Source of the DNA: Polytrichum commune
Taxonomy: Eukaryota; Streptophyta; Polytrichopsida; Polytrichales; Polytrichaceae
Direction: 5' to 3'
Length of the DNA stretch: 64,000 nucleotides
Assembly: GCA_950295325.1 (NCBI GenBank)
Contig: OX485804.1
Coordinates: 58,578,429-58,642,428 of the forward strand
Positions 12,701-24,600 of the stretch are shown piece after piece. How positions within the stretch are numbered: the first letter of the stretch is position 1; every line of letters starts with the position of its first letter. The position numbers and the translations under genes were made by a program. Below the pieces are notes generated by a model. The model saw only the letters and a program-made list of their open reading frames with translations. It had not been told where the DNA came from and searched no databases.

Positions 12701-14160
12701 GATATAGGCCTGTGCATGAGAGGAATTGCGTACATTAAGGAAATATTTCAATTCAATACAATTTTTTTTTGTCATGCAGTCATTTTATACCAAGTATACT
12801 ATATAAAAATAATGGATTTAAAGTGAACAAGTTAGACACAATTGGTTGCGGGGGGGGGGGGGGGGCGACCAAACGTTTGTTGTCTAACACATGGTCCTCC
12901 TATTGGGACAACATGGAGGTGAGCTAGACTTAGTCACTAGATGGCATGGAGGGATACAAATAATTAAGTATCAAGGCCAAATGCCCCATTTTAATATGTC
13001 CGATTTCATCCTAGCACTACAAAATATGGCATGTAATTGTTTTAGCACTCCAATGTTGGGAAACATTAAATTAAAGCACGGCATGGAGAAGTCAATTAAA
13101 ATGTGTTTCAAATGATGTGTAGATGTGCAGGAACATATTTGCTAGAGCTGAGCATCGACATCGATCTATTGCACCTGCAACCCATACAAAACAAGAGGTT
13201 GACCTTGAAGATGCATTCAAAGCTGTTGTTTGTGGGTTGGATTATGTTTTTATTAATGTTGAACGGATTACGCATAACCAGACCATTCATCAAAGCCATA
13301 ATGACGTTTGCATGTGACAACACCCTAACAAACGTAGATTATCGAACCCTTAGCACATGGGATGCAAACTTCATTGCCTACAAACCTGCAATTCATAATG
13401 CATTCAAGCAACTCATGGTTGAAGATGTTGATGTACAAAGGAGGACCGTGAAATCAGTGACAATGCAAGATTACTTGGAGCTGGTATGGGCAATCATGAA
13501 GTTAGAACCAGGGCCTACATTTGTTGAAGCCATTGGAGGACTAAGAATAACACATATGTTGAAGTGGTTGTTCTTGGACGGTGCTGCAATATGGGAGGAA
13601 TTGAATGCATTGACAACATCATGGAATCGCCCGGGTTGACATTGCTAGAGAAGAAGAGGATCTTGCAGACAAAAAACAATTTCCGAAGCTTGCCACAATT
13701 CTATAAGCCTATTTTTGGAGTAGATTTGAGGAGTGATATAGGAGATTTTTTGAAAACCTGCGTTTACGTGAATATGAAGATGGCCATGTAAATAAGTACA
13801 TTCAACGTTCAGTATCACCAAATGTCATTGACCTTTATGGTATTCTTTGTTGAATGAACCACAATGCTCACATCTTTGTAACTTGTGTATTACAAACGTG
13901 GTCTAAGACATGAGTGCCAAGTTTGCCCATCAGTGAGCTTCAAAACCTCTTCTTCTTCATCATTGACTTATGGTACTTCCAGTATGCAACAAAATGATTG
14001 TTGGGAAGTCGGAATGGGGGCAGGAAAAGCTGCCGACAACTGCTACGTATTTCAACACCCTGTACATGCCATTCTACAAAAACGAGTTACTAATGACACA
14101 AATTTTGTGCATACAATGGCAAATTGTGAGGGATATGGCCTTGTTTGATATATGGTGATG
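9750..14160 (+). pseudogene. Decayed coding-like tract of unknown identity
   Basis: Several plus-strand stretches look like former exons: about 10171-10590, 10600-10890, 11193-11489, 11599-11725 joined by a plausible GT-AG intron to about 11815-12047, and 13330-13640. They have protein-like composition, for example YRTLSTWDANFIAYKPAIHN and HEVDDEALAIAALRKRF, but are broken by stops and frameshifts. I do not recognise a family. The spacing suggests the remains of one or more transposon genes or a dead host gene. A 16-base G run lies inside it at 12850-12865. Confidence 0.35.
12850..12865. repeat. Poly-G run (16 G)
   Basis: An uninterrupted run of 16 guanines sits in AT-rich DNA. A run of the same length occurs at 15819-15834. 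Such runs can form G-quadruplexes and are also error-prone in sequencing, so the exact length is uncertain. Confidence 0.8.
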
Positions 14161-15649
14161 GCAACAAGAAGAACAAGATGGAGGTTTGAGACATAGTGGT
14201 GTGTGAGCCACACCCATTTGGTATACAAAGAGGCCATGTGAGCAATCAAGATTAGGATTAGGGTTGAGGGTTGAATGACAGAGGGTTTTGGCATAAGAAT
14301 TGCCTGAAGTAATTCCGCTCTTGGGAGCATAACAATCACATTGTCTTGACAAGGAAAATGGTAGGCAAACTCATGTGCCCTCTAAGTTTTTAATTCCAAG
14401 GAGAATATATCAATGTTTTTCATTATCATGACTACGGTTTTATCTTAGTACTTGAAATTGCTTCGCCATTGCAGTGTAGGCTATCTTGACAGAGTCTTTA
14501 AAGGATTGCTTTAGTTTTGTTGAGGCTTAACTTTTGTATGTACATTGGACTCATCAATAATTACAAGGTTTATGTTCTCACCCATCAATACATGCTCCTC
14601 CATTTTTCCTTTAGCAAATTGATAGTTATATTTCTTACTCAAGGTTATTATGCGCTGCATACTTGAAAAGATTCGTTCATATGGTTTTTCAAGATAAGCC
14701 CTCAGAACCATGTAGCCACAAAATGTGTGCATTCATTGTGCATTCATTCTTTTTAACTTATTGTGTCATGGTAGAGTTGTTGTGAGCTCAGAGTGTGCAT
14801 AACAAGTACTTATCGTTCCTTAATTGGAATGTAGCTAGTGTTCTCATATACTAGTAAGAAAGCTTTTGTTGTGCTAATTGTGCCTTGTTGATTAAGAGAG
14901 GAGAATTGTTACATATATTTGTTGTCATATCGCTACAAAGCAAAAATAAGAGCCAAATAAAACCAAATAATTGATTCTTGCATGGGCGATATTATAGAGT
15001 TTGTCCATGCGGTTTGCGCTCCATTACTAAGAGCCACATGAAGCCTAACGTGAAACGAGTCAAGATTGTGCACACATCATGCAAAGGTATCAAATTGGTT
15101 GTGCACAATTGGTGTAATCCAAAATTATGGTTGAACAACATGGACGTTCACCTACAGTGGGCCCACTAAGGTGGAGATTACCCCGCATGCTTTCGGGTAT
15201 TCTCAATTGCAATAAGTTGTATTTGTGAGCTATACGATGCAAAACAATCTCTAAGGACTAGTTCAACATTGCTAATCACAGCTGCATCATCCCATATTTC
15301 TACATGAACATGTTTGGTGTTTGAGTTTGTAGCCTGACATTACTTTGCATATGTTTCAACGTGCTTTATATCTTTTCAATCTTGGTCTTGATTGTATGCA
15401 GCTACTAGTTGTGGCGCACACCCACGCACCTCAATTTTGAAAGGCCCCATTTGCAACACATTCTGCATATCTCTTTTGTGTTGCCACATTCTCCTATGAC
15501 ATGGTATGAGCCTAAAATCAAACTATCACTTGAGACTGAATTTGTTTGACATGTCCATTATGTAGCTTCAGATCCAATGGTTGCCTGAACAAAGTTGTGA
15601 CATAGTTTAGCATATACTTTATTATGACATTGTTGTTGATGATTAGGTG
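14161..15649. other. No gene or element recognised
   Basis: AT-rich sequence with short frames only. A minus-strand frame at 14511-14732 is the longest and matches nothing known to me. Confidence 0.4.
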
Positions 15650-15910
15650 TCCGTAGACCCAACCTCGTCATTTTAGAGTGAAATGATCTATGTACATAGA
15701 AAAGGAAACTTAAGTCTAAGTTTAGTAAGACTTAAAGACTTCTAAAAGTATCTCCTAGATACTATGGATAAAGAAGGATAAGACTAGGAGTTCCTTTGGG
15801 ATATAAAAGAGAGAGCTCGGGGGGGGGGGGGGGGTTCTCAAGGATTATGCAATCTTGCTTGCGTGATGTGCTTCTAATTTTTGTATTCATTTTGTACGTG
15901 TTTTATAACA
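15650..15910 (+). other. LTR-like segment with TATA box and poly-G run
   Basis: The stretch resembles a retrotransposon U3-R region: short direct repeats (GACTTAAAGACTTCTAAAAG), then TATAAAAG at about 15802, a 16-base G run at 15819-15834, and a T-rich region. Terminal TG...CA borders, a primer-binding site and coding sequence were not found, so solo or truncated LTR is only a possibility. Confidence 0.3.
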
Positions 15911-18280
15911 TACTTAAATGCAATTGTTGTTACATGTTAGAATCATAATGTCCAAAACCAAAAGTATAGAACTTACATACAATTCATTGTGAAGAAGTTG
16001 AGGTGAAATTTAACCCTATGAGGCATTCACACATATTTTCTAGTTACTTTATACGGTGTTAGAAATTTCCAGATGCTAAATCGGCCCTATCGAGCTTTGT
16101 CTACGTAAGAATCCATTGCCCCTAGTCCACACGTCAATGCCCATACCAAAATTTTCTAGTCATGCCCACATTGTTGCCCGCAATTTGCTTGACCGAATGA
16201 CATGGATGAAGTTAGCTCTATCAACATCAATCATCCTTTGACGTAGGGACCCTCCTCGGACATTGGGGAAATTGCCTGCTCTCATTTCCTCGGCTCCATA
16301 CCATATTTGCTAATGTGCTATGCAAACAAGATTTATTAATGTGTTATGCATCATATCCACAAATGTGTTATGCAATGAAAATAATTGATCCAAACTTGTT
16401 AGTGCGCACAATTTTTTCATACAAATAGTGCATGTAATCAAATGTTCTTCCTCTCTAAGCTTGTGATGCCAAAACTCTATAGCTTAGTGCAGAGATCCTT
16501 TTTGTTTTGTGTTACACTCATACAATCTGTAGATTGTGCATGAGTATTTCAGATTGCACTTGATTTGATTATATGTTGGTAGTTGATGTAGTGTTAATTT
16601 TTTTTACTACATCTAATGATTATGGTAATTCACTATAATGTACTATTCATATCAACATAAACCCATGACATGTTCGATTGGATCATTACTTATGAGTCTT
16701 GTGAGTCTCTAAGAGGTTAGTTAATCCAATTGGTTTAATAACACCGATTTGTTGATTGAGTAACATATATCCATACGCACATAACATATTGATTTGTTGA
16801 GTTTTGCGGTTGCAACACAATTGATCAAGACATGGCTAGAAACATGTTGTAGTTTGAGCAAAATACTTACAATTCTCATTATAGGAGAGTCAACTTTATC
16901 GACTTCAAACCCAACTACGGGACAAATGACAAAGATATCACTTTGATCCGGTTGTCTGTACAACTGTGCATGCAAATTTGAAAATGCAAATTACGAGAAT
17001 TGGCTCCATACCCACCGAGAAGCCCATTCACACTTTAGGACCTCCAATGAACTCAACAAATTATCTTCGGAGACAGTCTCTACAAGACCATGAACTATGC
17101 AGTCACACCTTGGAAAAGAATCAAATTTGTGTCATGCAAAATTGGGAAGCATGATATATGCATGAGGTGCACCTTTATATATTGAACCTTGAAGGTGAGG
17201 TGCACTCAATATGAATTTTGTGAACAAGTAGCCTTCAAATTTAATTTGGTTGAGCAGGGTGGGCACCCATCTCGGACGGGGTGGCCAGAGGCGTTGTCCC
17301 CATTTTGAGAAGCCATTATAGACAAGGCCTAACTGATGTTCAAATTTAAGACCTCTACACATATAAAACCATACACACCCAACCCAACACAAAGTTACAC
17401 ATATATGCAATGCTGCCCACCGGTACCAGATGTTCCACTGGGTTCTCGTATCAAGTTCTAACAGGGAAAAATACATTGGCGTCTGGCAAACAAACCGAAA
17501 ATTGAACATGTAGGTCACCAAAGTTTGAGGATAAATTTGTAATCGGTTACTTGCTTCATTCCAGTTGAGACTCACATAATCGCATTACAATCTCTCTGCA
17601 ATCACAGCTGCAAATTCTGCACTACTCTAATTTAGGGCGAGCTGTCGTGTATAATTTCTAATTTTGAAACTTTAGATGACAATCTTCAAGAATTGTAACC
17701 GCCACGACCGAAGGTGACTGTAGTTGAAAGTGTCCACGATAAGACTGCACGATGTAAAGGTGAGGAAGCCGTATTCGGTGACTAATTCTATTCGGGCACG
17801 TACAGTTGCACGGTTTGTGCTTAGGTGTGGATCCAAGAATGGACACCAAAACGTGTGAAAGATGAGGTGCCTGCAGCCAACCAGGGAGTGCAACTAGAAC
17901 ATCCATTGTACTCAGTACACCAATCAACCTGATGCAATTGTTGTTATCTCGTTTGCAGTATTTCTCGCCAAATTGGACAGATCTTGGGTTCCAAATCGTA
18001 CATATTAATAGATCTAGGGTACACTTCGTGTCAAGGTTCTTGTGGGCGGTAAGTTACTCTGCTCTTGTTTATAAAGTTGCAGTGCAATATTTATTCATAC
18101 AGGTGGTATTACAAAAAGATAGGTTGTTCATGAGTTCCCTCCGCATGAACTTACCAATAGTACTGTCTGGATCTAATCGCTTAAGATATATCAAGTGCTA
18201 AGCATACACCCCACCTCCTGGAGGCAAACGGCAAAACTACATTCCACAAGGCAGACAACCATATGGGCAGTGCGCTGTTG
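15911..18280. other. No gene or element recognised
   Basis: Mostly AT-rich. Open frames at 17132-17575 and 17658-17927 (minus) show no domain features and no splice context. Confidence 0.4.
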
Positions 18281-18592
18281 CTACATCACATTGCACCGGA
18301 ACAAGGCGGTGCCCACATAATTCGGGGTGAAGCTGAAGTAGTAGCCCTGCGAGTTCAAAAGATCATAGATGCTGAGGCAGTTATCCATTGACGAGTATTC
18401 CAGAGTGATAAACCCACCGACGTGGTTCATTATCGTCACCGACGCTCCGCTGTCCAGTTGCCCATGAGATTTGTTGATGTTCTTCGAGGCAGTGATCATC
18501 GTGGTCGATCGTGCTGCAGAAGCAAACCCAATACTCATTGTGTCGATGAGTGCAAAGGCAACCAAGAGAATCTGGAGTTCCTTCGACCCCAT
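18281..18592 (-). CDS. Small secreted protein resembling the S1 / S-protein-homologue family
   Basis: A 103-residue frame read from the ATG at 18592. The N-terminus has a hydrophobic core (LQILLVAFALI) followed by small residues, as in a signal peptide. The rest follows the pattern of plant self-incompatibility S1-like proteins: VTIMNHVGGFITLEYSS, then DNCLSIYDLL, an aromatic stretch YYFSFTPNYVGTALFRC. Family members use two disulfides; the cysteine normally found just before the serine-acid stretch is a tyrosine here, and the usual C-terminal aromatic tail is missing. A GT directly after the RC codon could start an intron. S1 relatives are secreted signalling proteins of mostly unknown role. 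It is isolated among repeats, so it could be a decaying copy. The call is tentative. Confidence 0.4.
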   Translation of the reverse strand: MGSKELQILLVAFALIDTMSIGFASAARSTTMITASKNINKSHGQLDSGASVTIMNHVGGFITLEYSSMDNCLSIYDLLNSQGYYFSFTPNYVGTALFRCNVM

Positions 18593-18652
18593 AGTAACAG
18601 TCTTCAACTCCATCGCTGACATTGTAGTCTGCAGAAACACGATGAAGTACAA

Positions 18653-19784
18653 GCATCAAGACTTGTTTGTTCCAACCATTCAATTTAGCCTGACACACTT
18701 AATACTACATACACAAAGAAGTTTTCAATTTTGTGGATATAAAGTACCAAAGTACGCCCATTTGATATGGAAGCTTGCATGTTTCAACGCAATATGTGAC
18801 CTGCAACAGCTCGAGGTCTGGAATGGTGTGCTCAAATGCCAACCAGGTGGATTGAAGAACATGCTAAAAAATGAGTGACGAAAGTAAATTTGTAGAGTCT
18901 GGGATTACATCCTTTAAAACTTTGATGATTCTAGCGTATGTCAGAACGCAAAAATGTGCAAATTGCTATTGATCGGTGCAGAGAGCTATGAGCAATTCAG
19001 CTAGACTGAGATTATGGAAATCACCTCGTCCCTTGAGGATCTGCTGGAATAAATTGTAGAGTCGGGAAAGTTGAACTGTACCTTGGTGAGAGAGGACAAC
19101 ACCAGGACAACAGAAGCTGAAGGCGATCAGAAGCCTGAACAAAACCTCAAGATGTTCTCTGGATAGCAGTCGTCTTATACCCATTGAAGGCAGCTATTGC
19201 TGATCTGGGTAGATGTGGAGGTTACACATGCATGCCTTTTGTGTACGCAATAATAATCCTTCAGAATTATTTTCAATCACAGCGTAAGGGCTACTTGGGG
19301 CTAGTAAAGGCACTCACTGGTGATCTGTACTGGCAGCCAATCTGTAACAACAAGGTCTCAAATGTCTTCGAGTTGCCTCTTGCAGCAGACAAAAATAAAG
19401 CTTGTTGAGAAGACTTCTCTCTTTGAAGTGTGTCAATATTGTGTGTGAAATATCCAGATCCCTTGGTTGCAGTTTAGAACTCCCGAATGAATCTGAACCC
19501 AATTTAAATCCCACCCCTCCTCACCAACCACGGATGTTTGCAGTACATCTTCAAAGTCAGAATTGCAAACATCAAGAGATTGCTATCAATCTGTTACGCC
19601 CACATAAATCTGTTATCTGTGCGATCCACGTAACTACGGAGAAAGTTTCCGTGTGGGTTCAGTGTTCGCAGATTCGCAGATAGTTGAATGAGAGCCACGA
19701 CTAGATAACCATATGGCTGTTGGAATTTATGGCGGTGTTAACCCTTACCATGCGAGTGTTGTTAACAACAGATGTTCAATTGAC
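18653..19784. other. No gene or element recognised
   Basis: Low-support open frames only. The right edge is the LTR end of the copia element. Confidence 0.4.
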
Positions 19785-20084
19785 TATTGGAACACCCTTA
19801 ACCAGTAAACAAGGCTGCACTGACACATACATAACTCTCTGCAAGACACTCATGAACAGTAATTTTCTTTATTCAGATTCTTGATACTTTGATCAAGCAA
19901 CTTACAAATCCTCTACAGTGCAGACACGCACTTACTTCACGTACATCACACTCTCACGCACCAGATAAGAGTGATGCCGGCTTTTATTCTTTTTGCTGAA
20001 GGAAGCTTCTATCACTAATCAGAAATCAGTTCTAACTAATCAAGTAACTAATCTTGAACAATGCTCAACGAATTATCTCCAATA
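19785..20084 (-). repeat. 3' LTR of the copia element, TA...TA termini
   Basis: Read on the minus strand the 300-bp segment starts TATTGGAG and ends TTCCAATA, so its ends are short inverted repeats with TA...TA instead of the usual TG...CA. It is preceded by a purine tract (GAGTGGGAG, plus-strand 20085-20093) that fits the polypurine tract, and contains an AATAAAAG box and AATAAAG signal. Non-canonical TA...TA ends are known for some plant copia elements. The matching 5' LTR was not found in the window. Confidence 0.7.
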
Positions 20085-20125
20085 CTCCCACTCGTTGAGC
20101 ATTGAAAGGTAAACCAAGCTCCCAC

Positions 20126-21187
20126 TCAATGCTCGACGGAGCACATACCAAGTTGATGACGCAGACGGTGAAAAATTTCTTTTGGCAGTGCTTTGGTGAA
20201 GATATCTGCAAGTTGATCATGTGAAGAAACAAAAGAAGGAAGAAGAAGATCTGCAAGAAAAGCTTCACAGATGACATGGTACTGAACATCAATGTGTTTG
20301 GTTCGTCGATGAAATTCAGGATTCTTAATGAGTCGTAAGGCACTCTAATTATCAGTGAATAAGGGAGTAGGAGAAGTGGGAGTTTTCCCAAGGCTGGTGA
20401 GCAAGCGTCGGTGCCAGATGATTTCCTTGGTAGTGGAAGAGGCAGCCAGATATTCCGCTTCAGTAGTGCTGCTGGCACAGCTCGCTTGTTTTCGAGAAGC
20501 CCAAAAAACAGGTCCATGATTAACGAAAAGGATGAATCCGGAGCGCGATTTCCTGTCGTCAAGGTCCATGGCGAAGTCGGCATCACTGTAGGCAGTAAGG
20601 GATAGGGGATGATTATTCCCGGAGAAGGAAAGACCGAGATTAAGAGTACCGGCTAAATACTTGAGGATCCTGCGAAGAGCGTTGCAGTGAGCCGGGGAAG
20701 GATTAGAGCAGTATTTTGCAGCAACACTAACAGCATATGAGAGATCTGGGCGTGTGCCAATGCAAGCAAATTGGAGACAACCAACAATGGTCTGACAGGG
20801 AAAATTAGGAGTAGAAAAAGAATCATCAGAGGAGAGGAAACTTAATTGAGTATGAGGGTCAGCGGGGACAGAGAGAGGAACTGCGTTAAGGAACCCAAAT
20901 TTACAAATCAGTTTGCTGAGATAATGAGTTTGATCCAGGAAAAGTTCATGGTTATCGCGGCGACGGGTGATTCGAAGGCCAACATAGCAACCTGCAGGTC
21001 TTCGAGTGTTGGAAAAAGCCTTGTCCATGGTATCCAGGATATGGTCAATATTAGTGCCTCTGGAAAAACAGATAAGTCCATCATCGACATAAATGAGTAG
21101 AATGATAGTTTGCCCACCTTGAGAGGAATAGTAGGCACAGGGATCAGCATCACTAACTTGAAAACCAAAGTGAAGAAGAAAGGTATG
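20126..21187 (-). pseudogene. Copia polyprotein, C-terminal half: reverse transcriptase end and RNase H
   Basis: The minus-strand reading begins HTFLLHFGFQVSDADPCAYY, passes the reverse-transcriptase active site YVDD (about 21090), then the RNase H domain with SRSGF, STTEAEYLAAS and the tail DQLADIFTKALP. It ends at a TGA at 20126-20128, 41 bp before the LTR. One in-frame TAG at 20345-20347 replaces the glutamine expected in the DNQSA motif (CAG to TAG). The N-terminal half lies 18.6 kb away at 39820, because a DNA transposon is inserted between the codons for KF and HTF. The element cannot make a full polyprotein. Confidence 0.92.
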
Positions 21188-21197
21188 AAACTTATGA
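21188..21197. repeat. Left target-site duplication AAACTTATGA
   Basis: The 10-bp AAACTTATGA is repeated at 39810-39819. Both copies lie in copia coding sequence; joining the flanks through one copy gives an uninterrupted frame ...NHKF-HTF.... A length of 9-10 bp is the signature of Mutator-like transposition. Confidence 0.92.
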
Positions 21198-21230
21198 GGA
21201 CGAAGCTATTTTGCGAGCGGTGAGCGGTAA
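21198..21230 (+). repeat. Left terminal inverted repeat with two GAGCGGT heptamers
   Basis: From the tip: GGACGAAGCTATTTTGC, then two tandem GAGCGGT units. It matches the right end except at three of the first five bases and by one fewer heptamer. The terminus is short (about 33 bp) compared with classical Mutator ends of 100 bp or more. Confidence 0.88.
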
Positions 21231-21647
21231 CTTCCGAGATATTTTGATTTAAATGTTATTTTAAGCAGTAAATTTATGGTATTGTTGGACTAAATTTATT
21301 TTTAGTAATTTATTTTCTAAACTTAGTGAACAGTGTGACCTATGACCGTGGACAATTAAGGGCTCTGATACAAGAAAAAATGTTATTGTATCAGTGAAAA
21401 ATATGGTTTAGGGTGTTAAATTGAACATTTGGAACTAATATCAGTAATAAATATGGGTTTGTCTCAAGTCAAACACGTATTGTTTTAGTATAATGAGAAT
21501 TAGTGGTACTCTAAAAAGGTCACGCAACTTTGGAACAACGAAATACATGTGGTGCGTCAAATGTCTTGTAGTGGTCCTTTTAGTCTCACTACATCATGAT
21601 TATAACAAATCTTACATACATATGTTACTTTAAAGAAACAGAAAACT
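21231..21647. other. Left terminal non-coding region of the transposon
   Basis: AT-rich sequence between the terminal repeat and the transposase stop codon; it would hold the transposase 3' UTR. No further structure was seen. Confidence 0.6.
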
Positions 21648-24600
21648 CTAAGAGTCAAGGTACTTCAGCAAACCACCTTCCAAAACTCGCTTCACTTCGT
21701 TGAAGCTAAAACTAGCTGCATGAATGAACGTGTCTGATTCTGAGTCCAAACCACAGACTACAGTAAACAAATAGTACAAATGCTTACAGTTGGCCCATTG
21801 ACCCCTTTTTCCAATTGCTTTAGTCGCCATGTCCTTGAAGTTAGGATAAGTGCATGCTGGCAGTTGCGAAATCGTCAAGTAGTATTGCTGAACCTTTGGG
21901 GGCGTGCCGAAATCCAACGAGACGATGCATCCTAAGCCAGGGGCTGGAAGCATGCACAATTTGTGCACTTTGGCTTTCAGTGATAGGGCTGAGGCACAAT
22001 TATTGGCGTGTTTTGTTGGCGGGGCCTTCTTGTTGCGCCTAATCAACTTCCCTGAACGCCGGGTGGGAAACTCATCCGGATATGCAGGAGTCGTGTAGCT
22101 TGCTAAGTCCAAAGGTAACGGGTGGTCCTGAAAAATTCTGGAAGGTGTCATCTCCTTCCGCTGGGGCAGTCTAAATCCTGCGTTTTCTAAAGAGAGGATC
22201 TCTTTGCAGGTTAAGTTGGTCCCCAACTTAACCGGCCATACCTCCGGAACGTTCGGGATTGAGACCACCCACCTCCTTTTTGTACCCTTAACGCATCTCT
22301 CAATGTCGTCATTGCAGAAAAAGAAGTCTTGAGGGTCCAATCTCTTCTTCCGATAGTTATCCATGAGGCCTGAGTAGGTAGGTGCAGCGGTGCTCTTCCC
22401 GTCTTGTACAATCCAAGCGACGCACTTCTTCTTGGTGATTGCTTGTAGAGCAAAGCAAGCCTTCGCAGATGTCTTAGGCAGCCGTGCGATGTGCCACTGG
22501 GCAGGGTTGCATAATGTCTCCTCAATCGCGGTGACGTGGTGCCGATCTACCCGTTGCAGAGCGTCGTGTGTTGGAAATTGTGGTTGGTTTTCATCTGAAG
22601 TTGTGGGAGAATATGGAGTTGTGGGAGAATATGGAGTTGTCACAGGAGGTGGATAATCGTTCAGTCGGGCAGATCTGGTTTGGACGCGTGGTCGGGATAT
22701 ACTGATCTTGTCTGGCCTGTGAGATTCACGTTCGTCACCGAAAGCAGTATCCGGTTTACGCTTCAGAGAAACAAATACCTCTTTCCCTTCGAGGTGGGGA
22801 GTCCTGGTGCACCACTCGTCAGCGCCAGGCATCTTCAAGATGGCCTCATGCAGCGGTTTCGAGATTCCTGTTTTTACGGCAGACCTCTGAGTACGCCTCA
22901 GCTTCAATTCCTCCTTCGACGGTCCAGTTCCAGGGTTCTCTCCCTTTAGGAATTGGGAATATGCTGAACACTGCATGAAAGCACGCACGAAGTTATCGAT
23001 TGTTGCCACATAAAGGTCGCTGCCCCGATCGCCAGATTGTTGCTTCCACTTGTTGTGGATAGATTCAATAAGGTTACAGGATGGCATTTCCGCTAGTTCA
23101 GCTTCACTTAGATCCTGCAATGCCCATACAGTCCGAATTAGAATAATGGCGGAATCAATGTAATTGAAGCATAAAGTGAGAACTATACAGGAAATATAGA
23201 GGGAAGCATAGACTTACCAACTCCATAAATCCACCCCATTGGCGGAAACGGAAATGCCAAAAGGCCAGCCAGAGCTCCAGTCGAGGTAGACCTTGTTCAG
23301 TTGCTGCCCCGGATGACATCCACCATGCCCGAATTGCCAAATATTTTGTCTCGGCCTCCGCCATCGATTTTGCATTCTTGTATTGCTGGCATAGTATTCG
23401 ATGCTGATGTTGCAGGTCTTGACGGATATCGGCCTTGGTATGTTTCTCCAAGGACTGCGTCCAATGGAAAAGACAAGTCCTCTCTCTATCCACCATCTTC
23501 TCAGACACATCTCCACTTCCGTAAATGATTCGAACAACATTCCAGTTGGCTTGGGCACTGTCGGCCATGAAACCTTTAAAATTGACTTTGTCCACTCCAT
23601 GTTGAGCCATGAGAGCGTTCAGGTTCTTCCATACGACTGACTGGGCTACAACATCTTCAGACTGCATGTCGCATACTGCGATGGTCATGACACGGCAATA
23701 TGTGGAATCGTACACATGGCAAGCCATTATCGTCCACGACCTGACACGTTTGACATGGTCAAACATTATCCAGGAGTTCTCCAAGTCACCACCGGGTTGC
23801 ATTCGTTTGACAAGGTCGACTCCGCTGCCCGGTCCAACTTCAGACATCTTGAAGACAAAGACCTTGTCCATGTCCGCTCCTTGCCCTGGAAACCTATTCT
23901 GTTGCACGAACCTCCAATTGCTAGCACCGCGTAACTTGGTAATACTATCCATGACTCCAAAGCGACGCATAGTCCTGAACGTGGTGACTGCGTTACGAAT
24001 GTTGGGCAGTGTCGCAACCCTTGCTAGGTCCCTTAATAATCTTGCCAATTTTCGTTTCTAGCAAAGGTTACGAGCGCTAACCCTTCGCATTCCGCCATGC
24101 TAATGGATAGCTCCTCTTACCCCGGACCAATAGTTCATAGGAGGGAACCAACCCTCCTACTTTGCTTTCGGGACTCACCCCTTAATCGGTAACCCATTTC
24201 CCCAATGTGGACTTCCATCCATGGAAGTCCAATCCTATGTTGATCATCGCGTTGCCGGAGCAACACTACAACAACCCGAAGCATACTAGGCAACTATGGC
24301 CTCACAATAGGCCAAAGCCCATGGAGGCCTTGCCGTTCGGCCTCGGGTGGGTGAGGCCACACCACCTCACCCATATAAGCCTCTAGGACTTCACGCGGGG
24401 CCCCTACCCCACCGTCAACCAACCTCTTGTCTCTCTACCAAGAGTTGGGGCCAAGTGGACATTTTCCTTTAGCTGCTGGGCCTAGAACCCCCCAGCAGCT
24501 TCAGACCATCATAACTTCCTTGTATGATGTCTGATCATAACAACCAACCACTCCATCTTCATCTACGTTTCACGTAGATGCCGATGGACTCCTCACTTGC

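Noticed and set aside
22211..24061. Open frames on the plus strand and other minus phase across the transposase
   Set aside because: Shadows of the real minus-strand exons, which show conserved motifs and correct splice sites.
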